Counted from the stretch's first letter, positions 14,939-23,816 are shown. The stretch: 27,664 bases of DNA from Pseudobacteroides sp035370245 (GCA_035370245.1 DAOOVO010000052.1:1-27664); one strand, 5' to 3'. Numbers and translations: made by a program. The notes: generated from the letters alone by a model not told the origin.

Positions 14939-16168
14939 ATGCGTACAAAAAGTTTTATTTCTTTCACTGTTACTCTAGTTGTTACTTTGTTGTTATTTGC
15001 ACTGCTCTATGTTTTTGTTATTGAAACAGGTTCATTCAGAACAGCAACATTTAAAGGCGCTAACTCCGTTGCAGGTCTTAGTAATGCAGAATTTTTCACG
15101 ACCGGTCAGGACATCGTTGTTACCGATGCTATGATTATGGCTATAACAGATACATCAGTAAGATTCTCATATACAATCAAAAATGAAGGGACGGCTACAA
15201 TTCCAAGCATTAGTAACGTATCCATACAGAGTTTTTACTCTAAAAATACTATATTGAATGACTCAAATGATGTGGATGCCGGTATATATAGAATAGGTGT
15301 AGACAGATCTCTTGCTCCTGGCGAAAGCTATACGGGAACCTGCTATGCATCGGGTGCAATTCCAAAAGGAATGAAATATCTGGTGTTTGAGGTTGATTAT
15401 GCCAACGTTATAGAAGAAGAAGCCGAATACAACAATACATATTCATTGTTATTGGCACCCGATTTGGTTATCACAAATGCAGAAATAACGTCAAAAGTCG
15501 GCAGCCGGCTGAACTATACTTTTACAATCAAAAATGTAGGACATACTGCTGTAAATGATCTCTATAATATCAGCATTCAAAATTTGTACTCTGCCAACAC
15601 TATTTTTAATGATAAAGGGGACGTGCCATGCGGGGGATGTATTCTGGGCGTAAAAGGCTCCCTTGCTCCCGGTGAGAGCTATACGGGAACATTTTATTCC
15701 CTTATTGAGGCACCTATCGGAACCAACTATATGCTTATAAAGATAGACAGCGGTGAGATTGAAGAAGAAACGGATGAAACAAATAATACATATATTTTGG
15801 AATTGATGCCCGACCTTGAGGTTACAAATATTGCGGTTATATCCAAATCGCAAAACCAGGTTAACTATGAATACACAATTAGGAATAACGGGATTAACAC
15901 AATTCCTAGCCTATACAATATATCCATTCAGAATTTTTATTCAGCCAATGAAGTATTTTATGATGAAGATGACGTATCAGCAGGCGGCGGTGTTCTTGCT
16001 GTTGATCGTTCACTTGCCCCAGGTGAGAGCTATACCGGTACATTTTCTGCCTTTGGAGCGGTTCCTGACGGAATGAAATATATAACAGGCATGATTGATT
16101 GGGGAGACAATATTAAAGAAACAAATGAAGACAACAACAAATTTGCAGCGAGGATTCCTTATATTTAA
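14939..16168 (+). CDS. Membrane-anchored or secreted protein with three CARDB-like repeats
   Basis: A 409-residue protein with an N-terminal hydrophobic segment (about 8-29) that serves as signal peptide or anchor. Residues about 57-170, 172-285 and 286-405 are three repeats of an adhesion-type CARDB beta-sandwich. Each has a VTDA/VTNA/VTNI start, a Y[ST]IKN-type strand, SIQ[NS][FL]YS, DV.AG, and the near-identical SLAPGESYTGT, closing with an EE...NNTY or NN.F segment. No catalytic motif is seen. Proteins of this design sit on the cell surface and bind ligands or carbohydrate or act as spacers. The start follows AAGGAG by 4-5 bases. The gene is monocistronic, followed by hairpins and a terminator. 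Confidence 0.8.
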   Translation: MRTKSFISFTVTLVVTLLLFALLYVFVIETGSFRTATFKGANSVAGLSNAEFFTTGQDIVVTDAMIMAITDTSVRFSYTIKNEGTATIPSISNVSIQSFYSKNTILNDSNDVDAGIYRIGVDRSLAPGESYTGTCYASGAIPKGMKYLVFEVDYANVIEEEAEYNNTYSLLLAPDLVITNAEITSKVGSRLNYTFTIKNVGHTAVNDLYNISIQNLYSANTIFNDKGDVPCGGCILGVKGSLAPGESYTGTFYSLIEAPIGTNYMLIKIDSGEIEEETDETNNTYILELMPDLEVTNIAVISKSQNQVNYEYTIRNNGINTIPSLYNISIQNFYSANEVFYDEDDVSAGGGVLAVDRSLAPGESYTGTFSAFGAVPDGMKYITGMIDWGDNIKETNEDNNKFAARIPYI

Positions 16169-16197
16169 ACAGTGAAGATAATAAGGCTTTATACTTA

Positions 16198-16256
16198 AAA
16201 ATCAATATTAATCTAACGTTTGGCAATGATGCCAAATGTTATGGTTAATTGATTTT
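16198..16256. other. Long imperfect hairpin downstream of the CARDB gene
   Basis: The core AACGTTTGGCA (16215-16225) pairs with TGCCAAATGTT (16230-16240), 11 bp including one G-U, with a 4-base loop. The outer parts AAAATCAAT (16198-16206) and ATTGATTTT (16248-16256) also pair. It has no T run right after it, and lies before the terminator at 16272. It could be a 3' stability element or a second terminator on the other strand. Confidence 0.6.
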
Positions 16257-16271
16257 ATATAGATTTTTTAA

Positions 16272-16305
16272 GAAATCAGCTCCTTTCATGGGGCTGATTT
16301 CTTTT
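16272..16305 (+). terminator. Rho-independent terminator
   Basis: GAAATCAGCTCC (16272-16283) pairs with GGGGCTGATTTC (16290-16301), 12 bp with one T-G pair, over a 6-base loop, and is followed by TTTT. It ends the CARDB-repeat transcript. Confidence 0.85.
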
Positions 16306-16547
16306 GCTGCAGAGTATTTTTGTACCTGATTAGGGAAAGAAAAATAAAATTTTTGTCAAAAAATTGTTTATTTTAATTGTATAATTTGTTGATTAATGAT
16401 AATATTTTATTGGTAGAAAATTTATACAATTTATTATAAATAAGTCATACTTTCTTTAATTAGTAATAGCTAAGGGATAATATCCGTTCTCATTATCTTT
16501 AATTAATATTTGTCATGTAGTTTTAGATTTTGTACCGAGGTGGTAAC

Positions 16548-16715
16548 ATGGGGTATATAGGCAGTTCTTTGAAGATGTGGGTTTTGTATATTCGATTGTA
16601 TTTTCAAGGGATATTTCTTTTATCAATTCATAGATGTATAAAAAAATTAAATAGAATTAACCAGGGTAAGCCCTGCATATGTTTATATTCAGCAAAGGAC
16701 CATGCTTTTGCTTGA
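16548..16715 (+). CDS. Doubtful 55-residue ORF in the gap before cas6
   Basis: From ATG 16548, preceded by GAGGTGG at a suitable distance, a 55-residue reading frame starts MGYIGSSLKMWVLYIRLYF and ends DHAFA. It has a hydrophobic stretch and a basic tail. No family is recognised, and codon pattern gives no help at this length. It is the only candidate coding sequence in the 16306-16778 gap, which otherwise is AT-rich and probably holds the cas6 promoter. It may be spurious. Confidence 0.2.
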   Translation: MGYIGSSLKMWVLYIRLYFQGIFLLSIHRCIKKLNRINQGKPCICLYSAKDHAFA

Positions 16716-16778
16716 TATGAAGAATGACATGCAGTTTTATTAATGGAAGGGAAAAAGTGATTTTAAATAATTGGGGGA

Positions 16779-17456
16779 ATGGATTTGGAAATAAAAATGC
16801 TTGCTGTGAAACTTGAAGGCAACAGGATTGAAAGCAGGGATGTACCCAAGATAAGGGGTTATCTGGCAGAGCGGTTTCCGCAATATCTTGAGCTTCACAA
16901 TCATTTGGGAAAGGACAAGTTCAATTACGGATATCCTGTAATCCAGTATAAATCAATAGGCGGAGTTCCCAATATCATTGCAATTAACGATGCTTCCAGG
17001 ATATTGATAGATATATTCTATGATGTAAAGGAAATTGATATGAAGGACAAGGTTATGAGCGTCCTTGAAAAGGGCTATGTGCTAAAGACCAAGGAGCTTG
17101 GTGTGAAAGAGAAGCTTATTGAATATGAGTTTTTGACACCCTGGCTGGCACTGAATCAGGAAAATTACGAAAAGTATGCAAGAGCATCGGAGGATGAACG
17201 GAATGTGCTTTTAAAAAAGATTCTTGCCGGGAATTTATTGTCAATGGCTAAGGGACTGGACTGCTGGGTGGACAAGCCCATTGAGGTATTGATCAAGCTT
17301 TTTACGGTGGAGGTTAATTATAAGAATAAGAAGATGGTAGGGTTTAAGGGAAGGTTTTTGACCAATTTTGCAATACCGGATTATCTGGGGATCGGCAAGT
17401 CGGTGTCCAGGGGGTTTGGTACGGTGGTCAGGGTGAAGGATGGGGGTTTTGTGTAG
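16779..17456 (+). CDS. cas6: CRISPR-associated endoribonuclease Cas6
   Basis: A 225-residue Cas6-like protein. The C-terminal part has the glycine-rich loop typical of the family, GFKGRFLTNFAIPDYLGIGKSVSRGFGTV (residues about 188-216), with a beta-strand-rich ferredoxin-like body before it. The N-terminal strand EIKMLAVKLEG fits the first RAMP strand. Its job is to cut the array transcript at the base of the repeat and leave the 8-base handle ATTGAAAC on each crRNA. The catalytic histidine is not certain by eye; H39 and H41 are candidates. GGGGG sits directly against ATG 16779, so TTG 16785 is a possible true start. Sample GC is about 45% in one 60-base line (16801-16860), unlike the AT-rich cmr genes that follow after 72 bases. 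Confidence 0.82.
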   Translation: MDLEIKMLAVKLEGNRIESRDVPKIRGYLAERFPQYLELHNHLGKDKFNYGYPVIQYKSIGGVPNIIAINDASRILIDIFYDVKEIDMKDKVMSVLEKGYVLKTKELGVKEKLIEYEFLTPWLALNQENYEKYARASEDERNVLLKKILAGNLLSMAKGLDCWVDKPIEVLIKLFTVEVNYKNKKMVGFKGRFLTNFAIPDYLGIGKSVSRGFGTVVRVKDGGFV

Positions 17457-17528
17457 TTCTTGTTTAAAAAATAGACTTAAAATATAAATATTTTCAATGT
17501 ATATAAAAACAAAAAAATGGAGGTTAAT

Positions 17529-18422
17529 ATGGAAAAAAATATATTTGAATGTTGTGTAATAACTCCAATGTTTTTAAATGGAATTGGACAAAAACCTGAA
17601 TTAAGAGAAAGTTCACTTAAAGGGGTATTAAGATACTTTTATAGGGTTCTCTCGGCACAGAGTTCTTTAGAAATACTAAAGGAAGAGGAAGCAAAATATT
17701 TTGGTAGTAGTGATATAAATGTTGGCTCGTCGAAATTAAGGATTAGATTTGAAGATACTGATGATAACATAGTAAAGAAACAAAAATTAATTTATCACAA
17801 AGCCCACGAAAGAGATGCTTTTGTCGAAGGTAAGAAATTTAGGATAATTGCTTCATCGAATGAGGAGTTGCAGTTTTTTACCAAGTTGATAATTTTAACT
17901 TTAACATTAGGTGGACTTGGCAAAAGAAGTAGGCGTGGAAGAGGCTCAATAAAAGTATTATCGTGTTCAGATAAAAGCGTACCTATTTTAACTAATTATA
18001 GCGATTTTATCCAAGAGCTTTATTCTATATTAGAAGATTTGTTTCCATCAAAATATACTGTTGATGACAATAAAATTAAATTAATTAATTTTCCTAATCT
18101 ATCATCATCTGAAGATTACCCTTATGTTAAAGAAATAAAAATTGGAAATGGTTTTGATAACTGGCTAGATATTCTTAAAAATGTTGATGATGCTTCTCAT
18201 AGTTTCAGAAAAATGAGTAACGCATATTGTCTTGGCTATGTTGATGATGGTTCGAAAAGGTTTGCATCACCAATTTATATAACTGTTGTGAAGTTAGGAT
18301 CATTATATTATCCATTAGTTACAACGTTAAACACAGTTATGGATAAAAAATTTAATAATTGTTGTGTTAAAGTTCAAGAGGATTATAAAAATTCAATACT
18401 TACGGGAGGAATGGTTATATGA
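17529..18422 (+). CDS. cmr1: Type III-B RAMP protein Cmr1 (Cas7 family)
   Basis: A 297-residue RAMP protein. The N-terminus reads FECCVITPMFLNG, then ELRESSLKGVLRYFYR, the Cmr1 signature (xLRxsSlKGxLRyw). A glycine-rich GGLGKRSRRGRGSI near residue 135 is the usual G-loop that contacts RNA. Cmr1 sits at the end of the Cmr crRNA complex near the 3' part of the guide. ATG 17529 is chosen because GGAGGT (17519-17524) precedes it by 4 bases; ATG 17517 in frame overlaps that site. The stop overlaps the cas10 start by 4 bases, so translation is coupled. It is AT-rich (18 G+C in the 60 bases from 17581). Confidence 0.93.
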   Translation: MEKNIFECCVITPMFLNGIGQKPELRESSLKGVLRYFYRVLSAQSSLEILKEEEAKYFGSSDINVGSSKLRIRFEDTDDNIVKKQKLIYHKAHERDAFVEGKKFRIIASSNEELQFFTKLIILTLTLGGLGKRSRRGRGSIKVLSCSDKSVPILTNYSDFIQELYSILEDLFPSKYTVDDNKIKLINFPNLSSSEDYPYVKEIKIGNGFDNWLDILKNVDDASHSFRKMSNAYCLGYVDDGSKRFASPIYITVVKLGSLYYPLVTTLNTVMDKKFNNCCVKVQEDYKNSILTGGMVI

Positions 18423-20143
18423 GAGAAGAATTATTCATATTTACAATTACACCTGTCCAAAGTTTTATTTCTTCTGTAAGAAAAACACAGGATTTTTATG
18501 CTGGAAGTTACTTGCTTTCACATTTGTGCAAAGTTGCTTTAAAAACAGCAGCTGATAATGGATTTAAAGTGGTTTTTCCGGAAGAAAATCAAAAAGGAAT
18601 TCCAAATAGATTTGTATGCAAGCTTGACATTAGTGATGAAGAAAAAATGAAAATTTCAAAAGAAATTGAAAATAGTGTTGCGAATGAACTTGAGCATATT
18701 GGTAAAACAATAGCAAGGAAAGTTGGTATAACAGTACCAGAAGAGTTTTATATTCAGCTAAATAATTATTTTAAAGTTTATTGGGTATTTACTGAAATTG
18801 CTGAAGACTATCGTTATTCTCACAATAGCCTTATAAAAAGATTATCAGATATAAAAACAACAAGAACTTTTATTCAGATTAATGAAAAAGGTAGAAAATG
18901 TTCACTATTTCCGGAGTATAATGCACTTGTAGGTTATGAAAGAAGACCTTTTATGTCTGATAAAGCTGTATATTTATCAAAGGAATTTATAGAGTCTAAC
19001 CCGGTATACATGGAAAAAGGGGAATGCTTATCAGCTTTAGGATTTGTTAAGAGATTTTTAAATTTTTATTTTATTAATAATTATGAAAATGAATTTTTTT
19101 CAACATCAAAGATTGCAGCATTAAGTGGAATAAATAATCTATTAAAATTGGATAAATCAATAGAAAAAGAAATACGTAATTTAGGCAATGACTTTGGGCT
19201 AGTATATGATTTAAAAAATAAGATTGAAATAAATAATAAAATTTTTTCAGATTCAAAAAAGAAGTCTGCTTATAAAATATATAACTCACTTTCCAATAAT
19301 AAAATAAGCATTTCTCCGTATTATGCAATTATAAAGTTTGACGGAGATAATATGGGTAAGATTTATTCAAATCCAGATTTGAAGGTTAATGATAAAGTAT
19401 CAGTAATAGATTTCCAAAAAAAATTAAGTAAAGATTTATGTAACTTTGCAGATTATGTAAAAGAAAAAATTGATAATTCATACACCGGAAAGGTTGTTTA
19501 TGCAGGCGGTGAGGACTTTATGGGATTCTTAACATTAGACTGTGCATTAGGAGAATTAAATTATTTGAGAAATAAATTTGAAAACATAGAATCATCAAAG
19601 TTATTAAACAAGCGATTAACTTTTTCAGCTGGCATTGTTATTGTACATTATAAGACTCCCTTGTCTGAGGCAATAAAGATGGTTGAATCAATGGAGAAAG
19701 AGGCCAAAAAGATAGATAAAGGCAAGGATGCCTTTGGAATAGCTTTATTAAAGCACAGTGGGGAAATAATTAAGGGGAAACTGAAATTTAAAGATTTTAA
19801 AGGTGGTAACATGCTTGATATAATTGAGTCTCTTATCGATAAATTATCTAAGTATGAAATTTCCAAAAGCTTTATATATAAGATAAATCAAGAGTTTGGC
19901 TTGATTGCTCTTGAAAATGAAGACGTTAGTGAGTATTTTGATGAGATGGTAATAAATAGGATTAAGGTTTATCTTAACAATAGCGAAAAAAAAATTACAT
20001 CATCAGAACTCGATGAAATATCTGCATGTTTAAAAAATATATACTATGCCAAAGGGGGTAATAAGAAAGAATTTTTTGATATACTTTCAATTATTACATT
20101 TTTATCAAGGGAGAGGGGTGAAAAATATGCTGTTAAAAATTAA
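18419..20143 (+). CDS. cas10: Cas10/Cmr2 polymerase-like subunit lacking an HD domain
   Basis: A 574-residue Cas10 of the Cmr2 type. It begins at once with FTITPVQSFISSVRKTQDFYAGSYLLSHL, the Cmr2 N-terminal motif that usually follows an HD nuclease domain. No HD motif precedes or is evident within it, so the DNase activity is probably missing. The palm motifs are intact: D308 and D310 in FDGDNMGK and GGED at 363-366. These residues bind metal in cyclic-oligoadenylate synthesis. The usual zinc-finger region has KCSLFPEY where CxxC is expected, so its second cysteine is lost. The length is short for Cmr2. It is translationally coupled to cmr1 (4-base overlap, SD GGGAGGA) and overlaps cmr3 by 17 bases. 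Signalling by cOA to the two CARF proteins is the likely main output. Confidence 0.93.
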   Translation: MREELFIFTITPVQSFISSVRKTQDFYAGSYLLSHLCKVALKTAADNGFKVVFPEENQKGIPNRFVCKLDISDEEKMKISKEIENSVANELEHIGKTIARKVGITVPEEFYIQLNNYFKVYWVFTEIAEDYRYSHNSLIKRLSDIKTTRTFIQINEKGRKCSLFPEYNALVGYERRPFMSDKAVYLSKEFIESNPVYMEKGECLSALGFVKRFLNFYFINNYENEFFSTSKIAALSGINNLLKLDKSIEKEIRNLGNDFGLVYDLKNKIEINNKIFSDSKKKSAYKIYNSLSNNKISISPYYAIIKFDGDNMGKIYSNPDLKVNDKVSVIDFQKKLSKDLCNFADYVKEKIDNSYTGKVVYAGGEDFMGFLTLDCALGELNYLRNKFENIESSKLLNKRLTFSAGIVIVHYKTPLSEAIKMVESMEKEAKKIDKGKDAFGIALLKHSGEIIKGKLKFKDFKGGNMLDIIESLIDKLSKYEISKSFIYKINQEFGLIALENEDVSEYFDEMVINRIKVYLNNSEKKITSSELDEISACLKNIYYAKGGNKKEFFDILSIITFLSRERGEKYAVKN

Positions 20144-21215
20144 ACCATTAGATGCAATATTTATGAGAGATAGTAAGCCCTTTGAAAAAGGATTTGAAAC
20201 GTGGGCAAATGCAGTGTTTCCGCCTTATCCATCTGTAATGACGGGTGCATTAAGAACAGTATATTTTAGTGACAATATTAAAGAACTTGTTAAAGCAGGT
20301 ACGGAAGAAGACCCTACGAAAAATATAGATATTGGTATGAGTTGCATTTCTAAGGGGAAACAGCTATATTTTCCTTTGCCATATGATATGTCAATAAGTG
20401 GTGTTGAATCGGTAAGTGATTCAGAGTACAGAAAATGTAGACTTCAAAAAATGAAAAAAACAAATATGATTTCAAGCATTAATACCAATTACTATTTGGA
20501 AGGATATGAAGATTACGAAATACATGATGGTGGTGCTTATATTTCAGAGAATGAACTAAAAGAGTATCTTCTTAATAATGAGGAAAACTTTGAATGTACA
20601 TATTTTGATTTATATGATTTTTTGTATATAGAATCTAAAATTGGAATAGCAAGATCAACTAAGACAAGGACAGCAGAGGAATCTATGCTATATCGTATTG
20701 GAGCTTTCAGATTAAGTGAAGATATGTCGTTTATTGTTGATGTAAATAATTTAAATATCAGAGAAAAAGGAATTTTAAAACTTGGGGGAAAAGGAGTTCT
20801 CTCAGAGTATAGGGAGATTCAAACTAAAATTCTTCAAGAAATCATGAACATTAAAGTTGGAAAAAGATTCAGACTATATATTGCAACACCTGCAATATTT
20901 AGAAAAGGGTGGTTACCATCATGGATAGATGAGAATTCATTAGAAGGTACGATACATACATCAAATGGCAGAATTCAATTAAAATTACTTACAGCTTCTA
21001 TTGGAAGGTACAAGAGTATAGGTGGTTTTGATATGGCAAAAAAAACACCGAAAGAAATGTATAGAGCTGTACCAGCGGGAAGTGTATATTACTTTGAAAT
21101 TATAGAAGGAACACAGGAGCAAATTGTTAGTTTATTTAATTTTAAAAAGATTTCTGAGGAAAGAGCAAATGAAGGATTTGGATTTTCATTAGTAGGGAGG
21201 GTTGGAAATGATTAA
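20127..21215 (+). CDS. cmr3: Type III-B RAMP protein Cmr3 (Cas5 family)
   Basis: A 362-residue protein beginning MLLKIKPLDAIFMRDSKPFEKG, the diagnostic Cmr3 opening (plDxlffRdgrPF), followed by VFPPYPSVMTGALRT. Near the end, ASIGRYKSIGGFDMAKKTPKEMYRAVPAGSVYYF is the conserved Cmr3 tail. Cmr3 binds the 5' handle of the crRNA and joins Cas10 at the base of the complex. ATG 20127 is chosen by homology and by the GGGAGAGGGG site upstream; an in-frame start further back runs into cas10. The end overlaps the CARF-RelE-like gene by 8 bases. Confidence 0.94.
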   Translation: MLLKIKPLDAIFMRDSKPFEKGFETWANAVFPPYPSVMTGALRTVYFSDNIKELVKAGTEEDPTKNIDIGMSCISKGKQLYFPLPYDMSISGVESVSDSEYRKCRLQKMKKTNMISSINTNYYLEGYEDYEIHDGGAYISENELKEYLLNNEENFECTYFDLYDFLYIESKIGIARSTKTRTAEESMLYRIGAFRLSEDMSFIVDVNNLNIREKGILKLGGKGVLSEYREIQTKILQEIMNIKVGKRFRLYIATPAIFRKGWLPSWIDENSLEGTIHTSNGRIQLKLLTASIGRYKSIGGFDMAKKTPKEMYRAVPAGSVYYFEIIEGTQEQIVSLFNFKKISEERANEGFGFSLVGRVGND

Positions 21216-22404
21216 GATAGTAACAACAGTAGGAACATCATTGCTTGATAAATTCATATATAAGCATGATGTACGATTAAAGAACAATTTATCAAATTAC
21301 AATAATAGACATTGTACAAGTAAAAAATATGATGATTCTATTGAATATTCTAAACCAAAATGCTTAGAGATAATTGAGAATGAAAAAAGAAAAAATGCTA
21401 GTTTAGCAGATATATGTGCTGAAATGAAAAGTATAATGAAGATTATGGAAAAATATCGAGATGATACATTTGACATTCAATTAATATCTACCGATACAGC
21501 CTTATCAAGATTATGCTCTGAGTTGATTTATGAATCACTTCGTGGGGAAGGGAAAATAAATGATATAATATTTGATCCAGATAAGGATGTCATTGAAGGA
21601 CTCCAAATATGGGAGGGTAAAGTTTTTCAAGAAAAAGGTCTTAAAGAATTAACAGACTATCTGAATAAAAATGTTGAAGGTCGATTTGAGCATAGTAGTA
21701 TTCCCAATTTAGTATATAATATTACGGGTGGATATAAAGCCTTAATTCCATACATGACAATTATGGCACAGCTCAATAACATTCCTCTTTTCTATATATT
21801 TGAAGATACAGATGATCTAATTGAAATACCTCAAATGCCTATAAGTATAAACTACAGCCTCTTTAGTAAATACAAACATATATTTAAGGAGCTTGCTGAC
21901 GAAGGCATAAATGATTGGACAAGCTATGCTAGGAAAAATGGGCTTGATGTTGAACATTTTCAAGCTTGTATAAGTTATGATGATTCTGGCTGGGCAATGC
22001 TTAGTCCAATTGGTTATATGTTTTGGGGAAAATTTGAGAATTCCTATTTTACCAAAGTGCCTTTTAAATATAAAGATGAGGAACAAAACACAAGAAATCA
22101 ACTTGACAGGGCAATTAAAGAGATATCTAAAAGAATAGATGAATATAAGGGAGATTATGTTAAATTTTTGAATAACGAAAAAGGCAAAGATATAGTACAT
22201 GATATATTTAATAGTACTGTTGCTGTTGGTAAATTCAGATATGATCAAAATCCTTTAAGGATAGCGTATGAGTATAAAGAATCGATTTTATTTATATATG
22301 AGTATACATTTGAACATCATGAGTATGGTAAAAGACTAAGACAACAATATGAGACGGCAAAGAAAAACGCTGATTATTTTACAGAAATAGTATTTAGAAA
22401 ATAA
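21208..22404 (+). CDS. CARF effector with C-terminal RelE/HigB-like domain
   Basis: A 398-residue protein inserted between cmr3 and cmr4. The N-terminal half (1-200) is a CARF ligand-binding domain of the APE2256 type: VTTVGTSLL at 4-12, TDTALSRL, and YNITGGYKALIPYM with a following IEIPQMPISI. A middle segment (about 215-285) may be a winged helix (GLDVEHFQACISYDDSGWAMLSPIG). The C-terminal about 70 residues, LRIAYEYKESILFIYEYTFEHHEYGKRLR and QQYETAKKNADYF, match the strand pattern and tail of RelE/HigB toxins. No HEPN R-x4-6-H motif is present here. CARF-RelE proteins that cut mRNA at the ribosome after cyclic-oligoadenylate binding are known (Cami1), and this would be one of that class. 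The ATG at 21208 follows GGGAGG by 7 bases; TTG 21202 is less likely. It overlaps cmr3 by 8 bases. Confidence 0.78.
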   Translation: MIKIVTTVGTSLLDKFIYKHDVRLKNNLSNYNNRHCTSKKYDDSIEYSKPKCLEIIENEKRKNASLADICAEMKSIMKIMEKYRDDTFDIQLISTDTALSRLCSELIYESLRGEGKINDIIFDPDKDVIEGLQIWEGKVFQEKGLKELTDYLNKNVEGRFEHSSIPNLVYNITGGYKALIPYMTIMAQLNNIPLFYIFEDTDDLIEIPQMPISINYSLFSKYKHIFKELADEGINDWTSYARKNGLDVEHFQACISYDDSGWAMLSPIGYMFWGKFENSYFTKVPFKYKDEEQNTRNQLDRAIKEISKRIDEYKGDYVKFLNNEKGKDIVHDIFNSTVAVGKFRYDQNPLRIAYEYKESILFIYEYTFEHHEYGKRLRQQYETAKKNADYFTEIVFRK

Positions 22405-22423
22405 TATTGGGAGGAGAATAAAA

Positions 22424-23410
22424 ATGTCTAACGGAAAAACAGTATTATTTATGTTATGCGATACAGCTTTACATGCTGGAAGTGGAAGTGAACTTGGTAT
22501 AGTTGATTTGCCAATACAAAGAGAGAAGCACACAGGTTATCCTAAAATAGAATCCTCAAGTATTAAAGGATGTATTAGAGAATTTTTTGAATCATCAGAA
22601 AAGAAACCTAGTGTTGCAGATAGACTAGGGATTAGTAATTTCGATCTGATTTCCCTTGTATTTGGACCGGAAGATGATGGACAAAAACATGCAGGTTCCG
22701 TTTCTTTTTGTGATGCACGATTATTGCTATTCCCAGTTAAATCAGTAAAAGGAGTATTTGCGTGGATAACGTGTCCGGCTGTTATCCAAAGATTTATATC
22801 TGATATGAGTATTTTAGGAATTGAGATTAGTATTGACGTTTCAAAAATTCATGCACATTCAGTACCTTGTGAAAGTAAAATTCTCATTGATGATGAGAAC
22901 ATAGTCATATTGGAAGAGTTTACATTTAAAAATATTGAAAAAAGTGAAGAGTGTTCTAAATTAGCAAAATGGCTGGCTGATTATGTTCTTCCTACAAATC
23001 ATGAATGCAACTATCTTAAGGACTGGATGAAGGAAAAGCTTATAATTCTTAGCAATGATGATTTTAAAGATTTTGTGACAATGTCGACAGAGGTAATAAC
23101 TCGAATAAAAATAAATCCTGATACTGGTACAGTAGAAAAAGGGGCTCTTTTTACAGAAGAATATCTTCCATCTGATACTATTCTTTATTCTCTGATAATG
23201 TCTTCTGGGTTATTCATAAATGAAGAAAAAGCAAAAGTAAAAGAAGCTTTAGAAAAAATGAATATTGATGAAAAAGATATGGTTATTGACTATATTAAAG
23301 AAATGATGCCGAACATAATTCAATTAGGCGGAAATATGAACCTTGGGAAAGGTTTGATACGTACCAATTTTTATTCTGAGGGAGGTAAAAGTGATGTCAA
23401 TAGCAAGTAA
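22424..23410 (+). CDS. cmr4: Type III-B RAMP protein Cmr4 (Cas7 backbone nuclease)
   Basis: A 328-residue Cas7-type subunit. ALHAGSGSELGIVDLPIQRE (residues 15-34) followed by TGYPKIESSSIKGCIREFF is the Cmr4 signature. D28 in IVDLPIQRE corresponds to the catalytic aspartate (D26 of the Pyrococcus protein) that cuts target RNA every 6 bases. The closing IQLGGNMNLGKGLIRTNF is also typical. Several copies form the backbone of the complex. The start follows GGGAGGAG. It is 19 bases after the CARF-RelE-like gene, and its end overlaps cmr5. All key motifs seem intact, so RNA cleavage is expected. Confidence 0.95.
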   Translation: MSNGKTVLFMLCDTALHAGSGSELGIVDLPIQREKHTGYPKIESSSIKGCIREFFESSEKKPSVADRLGISNFDLISLVFGPEDDGQKHAGSVSFCDARLLLFPVKSVKGVFAWITCPAVIQRFISDMSILGIEISIDVSKIHAHSVPCESKILIDDENIVILEEFTFKNIEKSEECSKLAKWLADYVLPTNHECNYLKDWMKEKLIILSNDDFKDFVTMSTEVITRIKINPDTGTVEKGALFTEEYLPSDTILYSLIMSSGLFINEEKAKVKEALEKMNIDEKDMVIDYIKEMMPNIIQLGGNMNLGKGLIRTNFYSEGGKSDVNSK

Positions 23411-23816
23411 AATTGAAAATGGACGAGCTGAATTCTCTTACTTATGTGCAATGGAAGGTAAAAAGCTTGGGAATAAAGCCAAAGAATACAAATCTCATAT
23501 AAAAAGTCTTCCGATGATTATACATACAAATGGACTTGGTGCTACCATTGCATTTGTTTTTTCAAAGAGTAAAGTTGAAACATATGAAATGATATACAAT
23601 CAATTAAAAAAATGGTTTGTATTAAAGAAATATATGGAAGAGGATGATGATTTTGTAAAGATTATTATTTCTGCTGATTCTTATAAGTATAGATTGTATA
23701 CATTAGAAGTGATAGCTCTCTGTGGTTGGATAAAACGATTCGCTGAAGGAATGATAGACGATAAAAACGAAAAAACACAGAAGGAAGTGATGTTTAGTGG
23801 TGATGGGAATAATTAA
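23394..23816 (+). CDS. cmr5: Type III-B small subunit Cmr5 (Cas11)
   Basis: A 140-residue, mainly helical protein, the normal size for Cmr5. It has the family features ENGRAEFSYLCAMEGKKLGNKAKEYKSHIKSLPMIIHTNGLGATIAFVF, broken here for description, and YRLYTLEVIALCGWIKRFAEGM. Cmr5 subunits line the complex next to Cmr4 and steady the crRNA-target duplex. ATG 23394 is chosen, with GGAGGT 7 bases upstream; GTG 23391 in frame is very close to that site. It overlaps cmr4 by 17 bases and cmr6 by 20 bases. Confidence 0.93.
   Translation: MSIASKIENGRAEFSYLCAMEGKKLGNKAKEYKSHIKSLPMIIHTNGLGATIAFVFSKSKVETYEMIYNQLKKWFVLKKYMEEDDDFVKIIISADSYKYRLYTLEVIALCGWIKRFAEGMIDDKNEKTQKEVMFSGDGNN

Noticed and set aside
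21208..22404. A free-standing RelE/HigB toxin-antitoxin pair
   Set aside because: The RelE-like part is fused behind a CARF domain and no small antitoxin gene lies beside it; the neighbours are cmr genes.
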